A DNA stretch of 64,000 nucleotides, from the NCBI RefSeq assembly GCF_000350225.1, contig NW_005179271.1, forward strand, positions 17,744 to 81,743. Direction: 5' to 3'. The position numbers and the translations under genes are program-made. Under the pieces are notes generated by a model. It was not told where the DNA came from, did not search any database, and was given only the letters and a program-made list of their open reading frames with translations. Positions 42,090 through 52,811 of the stretch are shown here, in pieces. This DNA is from Chondrus crispus (taxonomy: Eukaryota > Rhodophyta > Florideophyceae > Gigartinales > Gigartinaceae). Within the stretch, counting starts at the first letter, position 1; each line of letters opens with the position of its first letter.

Positions 42090-43225
42090 GGGGGGCCCTC
42101 AACCGTCTCGTTCGGCTACAATCAACCGCTCCGTTGCGGTTAAAGTAGTCCCTTGCGGTTAGAGACCAACAGTACGTTCGGAAGCCAAGCCGTATTTGAC
42201 TTCCGAACGCCACGGACTCGAGACATAGCGACAAGGCAGTACGGACTGCCTGTACGAAGAACGTTCCTCGTAATGACCAACGATAAGAGGACGACAGACG
42301 GCTCGAGGGGAAGGCAATTACCCCCTTTCGGAGCCGGAAGGTCGGACGCGCCCCCCCCCAAACAGGGTCGCCGGACGTTCCGTTAAGGCCGTCAACCGCG
42401 GCGAGGTGACGTCTGACGAACGACGCGATCACCTCCATACGGCACGCGAGCCCCGGAACGCAGAAGGGGTTAGTCAAGACAAGGCGTTGCAATTTGCCGA
42501 GAGGAGCTGCAACTCGTGGGCGCGAAGGAAGAGAGTCACTGTGGCTCGCGAGGATAGGGGCCCCGGAGGCGACACCGAGCCACCCTCCCAACGGCTAATA
42601 CGCAAAACATTGGGGCAGGGAGAAATTACACTGTCATACCCCCGACCCGGTCACGACGGAACCGGTGGACGAGGTGTAAGAAAATGGAAAAATTATGGAT
42701 GCTTGGGCGTACAGTGCGGCAAACCCACACAGTGCACCGCTCGCTCGGTGTCAATCTGCCCCTACGGGCAAGAGAAAATTAACGGAAAATTAGTCGTGAA
42801 AAACAAATGGGCAACTCACGTGAGCAAACGTATGCACGTCGGCATGCCAAACACGCAATGCTAAGCGGGACGGCCAAACGTAACCCCGGTCCGACCCGCC
42901 AGACGGAACGTACCACACTCCTCGGAGGCGCCAACGACGCCGCGCTCCTGACGCGCAGCTCTCCCGGCGACACTGTACGCGATCGGACGCCGGAGAGCGA
43001 CGGCGTCGACATCGCCGCCCTACCCCGAAACCAAAAATGTTGAGTGGTGGACATTGCCCTGGGCAGACGGGTGGCACGGATCGCACGTGCACGGCGCCGA
43101 GCGCGTGTCGCACGACCGACACGCCCCGACGAGCGGGATACCAACCACCACCGTCTACTTTGGCGTCGGACGAAACGACAGCGCCTTTGATGGAGGAACG
43201 TCACCGCACCCGCGAGGGCTGCGGC
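42090..43225. other. GC-rich interior of the LTR element, non-coding
   Basis: No supported gene. Further palindromes are present: CGTTCGGAAG...CTTCCGAACG around 42174-42209, and AGGCAGT-ACGG-ACTGCCT near 42235. Both strands have long open frames because of high GC content. Confidence 0.5.
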
Positions 43226-44560
43226 CTCGCCCCGAATGGCGAGGGACGCGAGAGGAATGAAGGAGAACGCGCGCTGCGCGCCGCGCCCCCGCCACGAATG
43301 GCGAGGGACGCGAAGGACAAGAACCGCCTTCAGGCGCTGTGCCCTCGCCCCTGAATGGCGAGGGGCGCCCGAAGGATAAGACGAAGTCTGCACGCCGCGC
43401 CCTCGCCACGGATGAGGAGGGACGCGCGAACAAGAAAGGAACGGTCGTCGAGTGTCCGTCCCCTCGCCCCGATGGCGAGGGGCGCGAACAAGAAGACGTT
43501 CGCCGTGCGCTTGCGCCCCCGCAACCGATGGCGGAAGGCGCGAGCGAAGAAGAAGGCGAATGCCGCGCGGCCGCGCCCTCGCCCCGATGGCGAGGGGGCG
43601 CGCAGACAAGAAGACAAATGTCGCGCACGGTCGCACCCTCGCCCCCGATGGCGAGGAGCACGAAGACAAGAAGACGAATGCCGTTCGCGTTTTGCCCTCG
43701 CCACCGGTGGCGAGGGACGAGAACGAGGAAGAGGAAGGACGTCGCGCGCGCGGCGCCCTCGCCACCGATGGCGAGGGGAGCGCACGGACCAAAAGACGAA
43801 CGGCGCCGCGAAGAAGAGGACGTACGTCCACGTGTCCACCCCCTCGCCCCGATGGCGAGGGGCGCGCGCGTCCAAGAACATGAATGCCGCTCGCGCCGCG
43901 CCCTCGCCCGGATGGCGAGGGACGCGAAGTATCAGGACGTTCGTCGCGCGAAGAAAGGAAGACGTTCGGCGCGTGCAGAAGAATACGTACGTCCACGCGT
44001 CCGTCCCCTCGCTCTGATGGCGAGGGGCGCGCCGACAAGGAGACAAATGGCGCACTCGAGCCGCGTCCTCGCCACCGGTGGCGAGGAGCGCGAAGAAAAG
44101 GACTTTCGTCGAGCGCCCGCGCCGTCGCAACGGAGGACGAGGGGTGCGGGTGGACAAGAACACGAGTGCCGCTCGCGCCGCGCCCTCGCCCCGATGGCGA
44201 GGGACGCGCGAGGCAAAGGCGTTTGATGTGCCCCGCTCCCGGACGACGAAGGGGCGGGACGTGAAGAAATGCGATCGTCGCGCGCCCGGCGCCCTCGATC
44301 CTGCATGGCGAGGAGCACCGGGCGGATAAGACGAATACAGCGCGCTGAGCCCTCGCCCCGAATGGCGAGGGGCGCGAAGAATGGAGACGAGCGCCGCACG
44401 TTTCCTTTGCCTCCCTACCGACGACGAGGTCGCGCATAGGATAAGAACGTTCGCCAGGAGTCGCGCCCTCGCCAACGGATGGCGAGGGGCGCTAGGCATA
44501 AGACGAACCCCGAACGCTGCGCCCCCGCAACCGAACGGGAAGGGGCGCCCGATCGTTTGT
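43226..44560. repeat. Hairpin array: about 19 palindromic cores spaced ~59 bp
   Basis: The core is CCCTCGCC, five or six loop bases, then GGCGAGGG; common loops are CCGAT, ACCGAT and ACCGGT. Cores start near 43230, 43289, 43343, 43399, 43460, 43516, 43576, 43636, 43695, 43756, 43843, 43903, 44008, 44068, 44188, 44290, 44351, 44467 and 44522. Spacing is mostly 54-61 bp, with about twice that where an intermediate core has decayed. Spacers are related, often AAGACAAGAAGACGAATGCC followed by GCTCGCGCC. Because of the repeats, both strands show open frames such as ALAPMARDA or RAPRHRGEG; these are not treated as proteins. Confidence 0.93.
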
Positions 44561-46868
44561 CGCCGCTTCCCCCTCCGCGTCGGGAGAGAGAAAGGGTGGG
44601 GGTACTAAGAAACGAGGGCACGAAGGGGAATTAGAAGAAGAAGACCGACGCAAAGAACACGTAACCATGGAAACAGTTTTACTGTGGTACGGCACCAAGT
44701 CCCCTCCTCCTCGCCGACGAGGGCAAGTGGGGGAACCCGCGCGGTTGACGATCAGACCGCGCGGACTAACGACTAGGGTCGTCGGAGGGCATACGGGCCC
44801 TTGGCCCGTAATTGTTCGGAGGACAGTACCCTGGATGCCGCGGAGGTTCGGCGTCCATCTCCACCAGACTCGGCATGGCGAGACGAAGAGCGGCCTCGCC
44901 CGTACGAGGGACACCCTCACCGAACGACCAGTTTCGGGACAGGCAAGGGTCAGGCCCGTACTCGGCATACGGATCGCGGATAGCAGCAGGAGCCGGGGGC
45001 GTCTGGAGCGCTACCGGCCGACAACGTGACTTCGGCTCTTTCCAGTACGAGCTAGGCGAAGCACGAGGTTATGAGAAGAGCGGGGATGGAAAACCGTGAG
45101 GTGTTTCGCAGGGGAAGCTCTTCAGAAAAAAATGGGCGAGCGAATTCGCTCGAGTTAACTCGCGAAGAGGATTGCGGGTCATCGGGCGCTCGTCGTACCG
45201 AGCCCGCCGGGCAATCAACAGTGGACGACACAACGACGGGTTGGGTGTAGGCCTGCCGTCGACGAAAAATGGGGAAAATACGAGCAAGTACGAGGACCGA
45301 TCGAGGCGCATGACAATGCACACCCTCACGGACTGTGCTGGGAAATTTTGCAGAAAATATTTTCGCGGGAAACATTTTTGCAATTTTTTGGGGTAATTTG
45401 ATCAAGGGCTCAGGGCTGAGCCTGCTCGCGCACGCGCACGCGCGCCCACGGGCACTGTACGAACTGTGGCCACGATATCACAGTGATCCCGAACGGTGCG
45501 CGCACAACCGCCCGCCGCCTGTCACCTTCTCTCCGCCGCGTCCGCGCTGCACCCGCTCTGTTTGCCTTCGCGAGTGCGCCCATCATCTCGTCGCGGCTGC
45601 GCCGCTACCGTGACACCCATGCGCGTCGCCGGACAACGCCGTGCACGCCGATTGCGCCACGGGCGGCGCCGCTCGCCTTCGCGCGCGCGCGTCGGCGTGC
45701 TGCTGCGCCCCAGACAACGCGCACGTCCCGACCTCCTCAGCACCAATATTCGCCTTTACGCGAGCTCATCATCTCATCGCTGCGCGTCTTCGCGCCCTGC
45801 ACCGCCGGCTCGCCATCTCCGCCCCGCTGGCGCGCGCGGGGACCCTGGCCCTGCGCATGGTCAGGCCCCCAGCCGCCCACGTCGTCTGTACAGGGCCGTT
45901 CACCGACTGCCGCACCGTACGGAGACGAAGTTATGAGGACAGTTCTCTACGCGCCGGCACAGGTAGAGCACAAAGGGGACGGATGCTTTTAAAATTGGTA
46001 CCCCATAATCGCACGGGGGTGATGTCGAAGAGGAGAGGAGAAGTCGCACGGAAAGCACGACGCGGCGCGCGGACAACGGGCGGATCGAGGGTCGCAGCAG
46101 AACCATATTACGGCTGGTCCTGCGCGACGGAGGCCCACGAAGGCGAGTGACCAGGCGTATGCTAGACGACGAGGCACACGGCGTTACAAGAGGTTATAAA
46201 AAAGGACGGAGAGACCGCACACAACCCTCCCGCACGCGTGCGCGAGGCCCGGCAAGCCGCTGCAGGTTGCGATGTCAGGGAGTGGGCCGTGCCTCTGGGA
46301 CACGCGCGACGGCGACCACGGCAGCGCGTCTCGTCTGTTTTCACTTCGCCGTCGCCTCGCGCACTCGCGCTCGCTCCGCGCGGTCCGCCCCGCGCTGTAC
46401 CACGCTCCGTTCGCGTGGGGTAACATGGCGTACACGGCCACTTCCGCCGGACCAACAGCTGCTAGTCGGGGTATTGCAGGACCCACTGGGGCGGGGAGAC
46501 GGTTTCTACGATCTACAACCTGCTCGCGCTGCACGTCCTCGTGCCGACGACGCACGTCAACATTGGCGCTACGGAAAAGGGGCACCGAGAGGGTGAGCAC
46601 GCCCGACGGAAAGGACAAGGCAGACTACAGCACACGGAAAGAAGGGGCCCGGACACGACGAACGAGGGGGGGACTTCCGGGAAGCGCCCCAAAAGCAGGT
46701 CGCCGTCGGACGCTTGAGGTGATACTGGCATCAGGTTGAGATGCACGAGCACGCCCAGAGGGAACGCGAGAGAAACGACACGCCATGGGGAAGATGTTAG
46801 AAATGGCGGACTAGGGGAGAAACCACACGCCCGGTTCTACCAGCACATATGGACGCGGACGTCCACAC
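44561..46868. other. GC-rich 3' interior of the LTR element
   Basis: No recognisable domain. Overlapping Arg/Pro/Ala-rich frames on both strands between 45480 and 46740 look like composition artefacts. The stretch ends in a purine-rich run before the 3' LTR. Confidence 0.5.
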
Positions 46869-46883
46869 TTAAGGGGGGGCCGG
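46869..46883 (+). promoter_or_regulatory. Candidate polypurine tract
   Basis: AAGGGGGGG followed by CCGG lies directly before the 3' LTR at 46884, where plus-strand DNA synthesis would be primed. A near copy occurs at 42089-42100. Confidence 0.6.
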
Positions 46884-47511
46884 TGTAGTATAACCCTCCC
46901 TTACCGGAATTAGATATACATCAGATCGGCTACTGTAGAGCCCGAGCTCTACAGTACCTCAGCACGCGCCCACACGTGTACGGGGCGCGCACGCACACGT
47001 GTGCTAATACGTGTAACACACGTGTACAGTCAGCACGGGCCGACCCGCGCTGACTACAGTAGCACTACAGTACAGTCCGTACTGTACTGTAGTATGATAG
47101 GATTAACTTGTACATTAAATACGTGAGCGAGCGACGGCGGTGGGGGGAGGACAAGCACGAGCTTGTCCAGAACCTACGCCTTTGGTCAAGCTCGCCCCGC
47201 CTATTCTAGAACGGGTTCCCACTAGCCCGTATCTAGTTAGGAACCGAGCGGGCAGGGGACGCGCGAGCACGCGAGCGAGCCTAGATCCGCCTCCGCCCGT
47301 CAGCGCTGGTACGTCACCCAGCGCTGCGCCGGGGCGTCGAGGCGTAGATCGGCCCGCGCGTGCGCGCGTCCCCGACCGTTACCCGCTCTACCACTGCTAC
47401 CCCGGGCTCGCCCGGTTCCCTTAGCTGGGGTTGCTTCCCGTCTTCCCGCCGATCGAGGTCTCCGCACGAACTGAGTATACACCCCCCTCCGTTGGGGGTG
47501 TTTATACTACA
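46884..47511 (+). repeat. 3' LTR (628 bp)
   Basis: It is nearly identical to 38907-39536. The visible differences are the C run after TGTAGTATAA and two substitutions near the first hairpin, one of which restores a perfect 11 bp stem around CCGA (TACTGTAGAGC / GCTCTACAGTA). Confidence 0.95.
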
Positions 47512-48231
47512 AGTAGCATCATGCCCGTCTTCTGGGCTGTTAATATCACTCTGCCGGTTTTCATCTCTCCGCTGCTGCTCTGCAGATTTGTGTTTTATGA
47601 CGAGCGTGGGGTCGTCTATGTGGAGGTGAACCTGACAGAGATGAACTGCCCGAACACCAGTGAGCCAGGGCCTTAAAAAGCTCTTCAACTTCCCAGTCAC
47701 GACCTCTCTCAATACCGTGCCTCGTTCTCCTGTACTCCCTCTGAAGTGCAGTGCATTCATAACATCTACCTGGAGGAGAAATATGGCACTATACGCGCCT
47801 CATAAAAATTATTAGAAACTACAGGGCAGCCTTCTTCATCGTGCAATCCGTTCAGATTGTAAAATATATCCCGATTGCCCCTAGCAGTGTACTTCAGAAA
47901 GCGTGACTTCGCACCATGACACAGATTGCCGCTCATGTCCCAGAAACTATCTGAAAACAGGGTGAACAGATCGAAGTCCGTGACATGTTGATCGCGATCG
48001 CCGACTTTCCTGTAGCCAACAGTTTTGTCCTCTTGTAACAGCAGTTCTCATTGCAAGAGCATAGCAGTCCTTTATCTTAGATATCTTTCTCCTCCTTTCA
48101 TTTAGGACCTTGACAAAACAATCCTTGCCTTTTGGTCTTTTTAAGCCAGACAAAGGTGACTCCCCGGTTCCGGTTGTAAGCATAGACCCGCTCGTCTGGT
48201 CTTGAACGACGACTACATCTTTTTTTGACAT
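47512..48231 (-). pseudogene. FEN1-like element gene, segment upstream of the LTR insertion
   Basis: The minus strand has coding-like sequence in three phases. The first (47947-48231) begins MSKKDVVVVQDQTSGS. It changes near 48040 to a phase reading GYRKVGDRDQHVTDF and later GNRDIFYNLNGLH. Near 47760 it changes to the phase of MNALHFRGSTGERGTV. That last phase is open to the LTR boundary and resumes at 38906 in the same phase once one AGTAG copy is counted. No domain is recognised. It is in phase with the 48283 stop frame, separated only by one TAG. Confidence 0.6.
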
Positions 48232-48282
48232 GGATTGTGATGGCCTTATTACTGTTCTGGCCTTCGTCCACTTTTTGAACTT

Positions 48283-48780
48283 CTAACCAGAGAAATAGGT
48301 CTCTCTGTCCTCCTCTGTGATGGGACCAAAAAGTTCAGGGAACAGCACAGATGCATGTAGTTTTGCGGTTACTGCGCCGCGTTCCGCAATGCTTAGAATC
48401 ATCTCCTGGTCTGCCTTGATGTTCCTCATCTTTGGTGGTCTCGAAAACACGTTTGTCAAGCGCTCAGCGCCTCTGTGGCTTATCTTAAGGAAACCACCTT
48501 CCCGCATAACGTGTAACATGCGAGCCACAGTTCGCCATTGGCACGCGTTTCGATCGAAATAAGACAGCGGACCTGGAAGCTCCCCTCCATCACCTACCTC
48601 CTGTTTCCTACCATAAGCCCGAGATGCACTGGTGACGTATCTTGTAAGAGCTCGAACCATAGAGACCTGCATCAGCCACGAGGCCGCATTCTCTAAGTGA
48701 TTGATGAAGTTGACGCTCAAACTCTTCAGGTGCCTAACTATGAGCATCTCCAATGCTTCATCCTGATGGACGTAGACCCA
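48283..48780 (-). pseudogene. FEN1-like element gene, middle segment
   Basis: The frame to 48283 contains VYVHQDEALEMLIVRHLKSL, a helical stretch and RMLHVMREGGFLKISHRG. It ends at TAG 48283-48285, and the same phase continues into the segment below. Codons upstream of 48781 (to 48942) belong to the inserted sequence. The Trp codon at 48778-48780 matches the one at 49376-49378, where the same frame resumes on the other side of the insert. Confidence 0.6.
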
Positions 48781-49374
48781 TGTGGTACAATTCCACACCG
48801 CGACCCCCGGTGGGAGATGAGAACCGTCAAGAAGGGCGGTTACTACTGTAGTAATCGTGCACGCGCCCTCTGCGACCACAGTAGTACCTCCACGGGGTAC
48901 ACGTGGCACAACCGTTGGCGCCGGTCGTGGCCACGGGCACACGTGTGCGACCCATCCGGTAAGTAATTAGCAATTAGTGGTTAATGGCACAAATTAGCCA
49001 ATTTAGTACAGTAGCTGGTATACAGTCTGTAACAGCTACTGTAGCGGGACAGGTGTCCTGGCGTCCCACTTAGGGGTTAAGACCGGGGGCACCTGCCCCG
49101 TTCCAGTAAACGGGGGCAGACTCGCCTCCCTTCGCTTTACGGCTTTTTGCTAACTCCGTCCGGTTTTACCTCTAAGTCTCAGGCTTCTAACCCGTGACCG
49201 GCCGTCCGGATCTAACACCACCGACCGGCTGCGCGTCACCGGCCACGTGAGTCTTCCCTCTTTTCGAGTCCTTCCGTACGGTTTGCGCTCGCGTGGGTTA
49301 CCCAGCGGCGCGCGCTCCCTTACCTCTAACCCCCCTCGTTACGAGTGGTCGGGACGAAGGTAGTTATACCAAAG
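48781..49374. mobile_element. ~0.6 kb insert interrupting the element gene, possible solo LTR
   Basis: CCCA occurs on both sides (48777-48780 and 49375-49378), and leaving the insert out restores the surrounding reading frame. The ends TGTGGTACAATTCC and GGTAGTTATACCAAAG are partly inverted. The interior is GC-rich with short palindromes such as GGACAGGTGTCC and ACACGTGTG. The size and hairpins recall the LTR family at 38907, but the sequence is different. The exact boundaries are uncertain by a few bases. Confidence 0.6.
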
Positions 49375-49375
49375 C

Positions 49376-50820
49376 CCACCCCCTTCTATCCAGCCCGCAC
49401 CTTTCTCGACCAGTAAAGCTTAAAAGTTTAAGTACTGCTCTTCCTGGTTTGTCGTTGTAGAGATACCGGGCTACAAATCGTGGTAATATCCCTCTGAAGA
49501 ATGCATAAAACAGAGATAGTTCTTGATATTTGAGGTGGTTCGTTGAATGCAGTATAGCATTTTGTTTAAACCAGAAGGCCTCCATGAGGTCAGTATGTCC
49601 AGTTCTCGAAAGAATAAAGCCCATGGTCGGTAGTAGACTGGAGAACAGAACTGTGTGAATAAAGTGCTTGCCATTGGGGCCTTTCGTAAAATGCTCCTGC
49701 AGTTTTCGACGAAGCATTCGGCCTACATCAATAACTTCAGCCGTGACCAGACCAGAGGCGGCATCAAACAGTGCGCCCGTCTGTATTGTCCTTCCGCTGG
49801 ACGATGACGGTGCAAATCTGCGCATTTGCGCCGTTTGTCTATCTTTTCCGGAGTCCGCAATGTCCGTATCTGTGGATACCATTTTTTCCGAAGCTTTGGC
49901 GTGCAGATCGGCAACACGGCGCGCGACTTCATCGTCCTCCAGTACTAGCATGTCAGTGACATGTATAATCATCGCGCATGCCAAGTTGAATAGTAAAGCG
50001 CGATTATTGCGAGCATGTGATTGACTAATAATGTTCGCGATCTGCGCCTTCGATAACCCTGTACACGCCGCCGCCTCTTCGAGACCGAGCCCGTCTAGTA
50101 ACTCCTTGCAAATGGAATACATGGCTTGCTTCTCAGTATGGAAGAATCCGGGGAACGGCACCAGCCATTCGTGTCAGGGTATGTATCCGTTATTTCCTGC
50201 CGTGTCTTCACTGGCACCCGAACCACATCGACCTTTTTTTCCTTTCCGCCATGACTCCAACCATAACTCGCAGAACATCTTGTAGGACGGTTGATCGCCG
50301 GCCAAAACGACGTACCGAGGACAGTCTGGCCTTCCCGGTTTCAGCTGCTCAGCAATTAAATTCAGGATCCTTCTAACGGTTAGAATATCGGAAGCACTGT
50401 CCCTGCTGATCTCGACGTACACGACGTGTTGATCAATTTCAACTGTGGATGTGAGTTCTATGCCTCCGTGAGGTTTGAAGCAGGACAACAGAAGTGTTCT
50501 AAAATTAACAGGCGGACTGGACAGCTTGTATCCGAAATCCTTAGCTGTACTTGCGTTATATTCCGATAGTTGCTGCTCTACTCCCCCGACGAGCGCATTC
50601 CTAAACAGCGCAGTGATGCCCTGTGCGACGTCGTTAAACTGCTCTAGAATAGCCTGCTTATCTGGTGACGTGAAAGAACTTCCAAAGGCCTCTCTATCTC
50701 CGAGTAGCGTTGTTGGTAGCCAGGAGCTAACTTTCTCGACATTCTGCCGCTTTTTTGCGGCGGAGCACCATCCTCCTTCTCTAACTTCCTTTTTTTGGTA
50801 ACTGCCTGCATGAGGGACCC
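49376..50820 (-). pseudogene. FEN1-like element gene, GDQ/PGFFH segment
   Basis: The frame is open upstream to a stop near 50820, with one in-frame TGA at 50174-50176. Before that stop are SFTSPDKQAILEQF, KPHGGIELTSTVEI and YVVLAGDQPSYKMFCELWLE. After it are WLVPFPGFFHTEKQAMYSI and LDGLGLEEAAACTGLS. The order GDQ, then P-PG-FH, then GL-E is reminiscent of uncharacterised regions in many eukaryotic transposon-derived proteins (DUF6589-like), but this identification is tentative. Confidence 0.6.
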
Positions 50821-50868
50821 GTTAACTTTCGGCATGGCTATCTGGTCCGCCTTTACAGAGTGTAAAGG

Positions 50869-51960
50869 TTAAATATCCCAGTTGTCGAACTGCAATGCGG
50901 GGATTGCAGAAGAGTCTACATGACTGTACTGCCATGGACCCTTCCTCTCCCTCTCTGCGATAAGACTCTTTCTATATCTGTCCGTAACGTTGTAAGAAAG
51001 AAACATCCCCATGGCATTAAGGACACAGACGTAGGACGGGCTTACTGCACATATCCCAGCGATTGACGTACTGACAGTGAGAGGTCCGGCAACTCCATTA
51101 CTTCTTGAAAGAACCATCTGCTCTATTACCTTAAGTACACGCACACATAAAAGCAAGTCAGTTCTGCAATACTCCGACTCTCCATTTAGCGCATCTTCAA
51201 TTAATGGGTGCGGAAGCACTTCCAGATCATTACAAACTGGAAACAAATCGACTAAGCGCCTCCCGGAGGCATTTGCAGCAACTTTCCAGGAGCTAATCCG
51301 CTTTTGAGAAGTCATCATAAGCACTGTGTCTGTCCGGAGAGCCATGGGGACTGCGGACACTTCTGTTGACAAGGACCATGTTCCATTCCAGTACATATCC
51401 TTCCTCTGCCCAAACTGTATACCAAAAATATCCAGAGATGATCTTATTTCTTTGCAGCTCGGCCGAATCCAGTCTGTAGAGGTTACTTCCCCACTGGAAG
51501 CTACCATTGCTGCATGCATGCTCTCGAACGCATTTGCTTTCACGTACACACGCAGTCTTGAACTTAGCTTTTTCAGTATTACACCATTACCAGTAAGAAC
51601 TCCCTCCACTCTTTTCTCAACAGTTCTGCGATCAATGGCGGAGTCTCCCGCGACAGCAGATGTATCGTGCAGACTTCCAAGCCGGTTTCTTACCCGTACA
51701 ACCTCCGAAAATGGCAGCATTCTCAGGGGTTTCTCAGCGTCAGAAGAGAAAGTTTTGCAGCTCATTCGGAGCTGCCTCGCTACAGAAGTAAACTCATATG
51801 AACAGGAGCTACTGTGAAGCGCTGCTCGTTCGGCCTCCGCGTCAGATGCCAGACTGAACATAATGAAGCGGACAAGCCATCTGTCGATTGGAGATGAAAG
51901 CTCTGCGACAGTCAGATTGGTTTTTTTCCACTCTTTCCTTCCGTTATAATATATAAGCAG
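50869..51960 (-). pseudogene. FEN1-like element gene, upstream segment
   Basis: This minus-strand frame is open from about 51945 to the TAA at 50869-50871. Segments include ELSSPIDRWLVRFIM, GVILKKLSSRLRVYVKANAF and SWKVAANASGRRLVDLFPVC. No domain is recognised. Just after its stop lies an inverted repeat (CCTTTACA / TGTAAAGG, about 50853-50871) that may be a footprint of an excised element or part of an intron. Confidence 0.5.
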
Positions 51961-52358
51961 CTTCGACAGCTGTACATACCAATCACTTCTGAAGCTGTTA
52001 TTTGGCCATTAGAGTGCGTTCTAACGTTCTCGTCAAACTGTGAGAGCTGTTCTACATCATGAAGGTTCGCTACTTCTCTTGTCCCTGCTTTCCAAAGGCG
52101 ACCCTTTCCATGCGTACTGTATTGAAAAGAACAGCCGTTACCTATAAAAACACATCGAGCACATGTATTAGCCTTGTGGAGCTGTCTGGCACTCTCTTGT
52201 GATATTCTACTGTGATTGAGATGAACATAACATAGGTAACGAATAGAAGAGTTGGAGAGGAGCTTTTCAACGGTCCCAGTACTAGCACCAGATAATCGGC
52301 ACATTTCTTCTACGAAAGAGGTCCGCACAGATTGTGTATCAGAAGACACGTTCATCAA
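51912..52358 (-). pseudogene. FEN1-like element gene, Cys-containing segment
   Basis: This 148-codon frame overlaps the next segment in a different phase near 51930-51950. It includes ANTCARCVFIGNGCSFQYS and MYSCRSCLYII, two pairs of closely spaced Cys. It probably belongs to a zinc-binding N-terminal half of the element protein. Confidence 0.5.
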
Positions 52359-52406
52359 TGTCCAGTCACGAGTTGGGTTGCGTTTTCGGTGCGCTCTACT
52401 CCCCTG

Positions 52407-52811
52407 CTATTCTCTCTTTAAGTGTTGTTTCGTATCAGTGTGACTACAGACGAAGCAAAGCTTCTCATTTCTGTGTCGCTCACTTTTCGAACATCTTTGA
52501 TTCCAGAGACGGAGCGCTTTAGCTGTATTGTTGCTGCCGTACCGCCGGCGGTTACATATAACTTGCCAACCACTGCTTCTGTCGCGACAGGCTGTGCATA
52601 AGTACACCGTTGCTTTTAGATTAGAAGAAAGAGCAGCGAAGGGGTTTTCGATTACACCAGTGTCGACTGACGCTCTTACATGAATCTGGTTTTCATCCAG
52701 CGTAATTGCCAAGCTTGGCTTGCGATTGTCTTGGGTTCTACAGGCAAAACAGGGCGGAGAGTTGACTTCACCTGCAAAAGGGTCGGGCAAAACGCTGTCC
52801 GCATGTACCAT
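52407..52811 (-). pseudogene. FEN1-like element gene, N-terminal zinc-binding-like segment
   Basis: The ATG at 52811 opens 134 codons. PPCFACRTQDNRKPS, VYLCTACRDRSSGW and KLCFVCSHTDT supply three CXXC pairs, a pattern typical of treble-clef or RING-like zinc folds in transposon proteins. It is the likely start of the large gene that runs leftward to 37305. A phase change or intron separates it from 52358. Confidence 0.5.

Larger units (their letters stand above)
38907..47511 (+). mobile_element. Young LTR retroelement of chromovirus origin without RT
   Basis: It is flanked by the 5 bp duplication AGTAG (38902-38906 and 47512-47516). The LTRs (38907-39536 and 46884-47511) begin TGTAGTATAA, end TATACTACA and differ at only a few visible positions, so insertion was recent. 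The 7.3 kb interior has no recognisable reverse transcriptase or protease. It retains a short gag-like ORF, an integrase tail with chromodomain (about 41700-42089), a 390 bp tandem duplication and a large hairpin array. It is therefore probably a non-autonomous derivative moved by a relative's enzymes. It is clearly more GC-rich than its surroundings. Confidence 0.92.

Noticed and set aside
43330-44499. Long Arg/Pro-rich ORFs on both strands over the hairpin array
   Set aside because: Both strands are open simultaneously and the sequence follows the DNA repeat; there is no sign of protein-level constraint.
43226-44560. CRISPR-like appearance: palindromic repeats with spacers
   Set aside because: The genome is eukaryotic, spacers are related to one another rather than unique, repeats vary, and there are no cas genes. 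It is a hairpin array inside an LTR element.
45480-46750. Arg/Ala-rich ORFs in the 3' interior of the LTR element
   Set aside because: Several overlapping frames on both strands with no domain; expected from high GC content.
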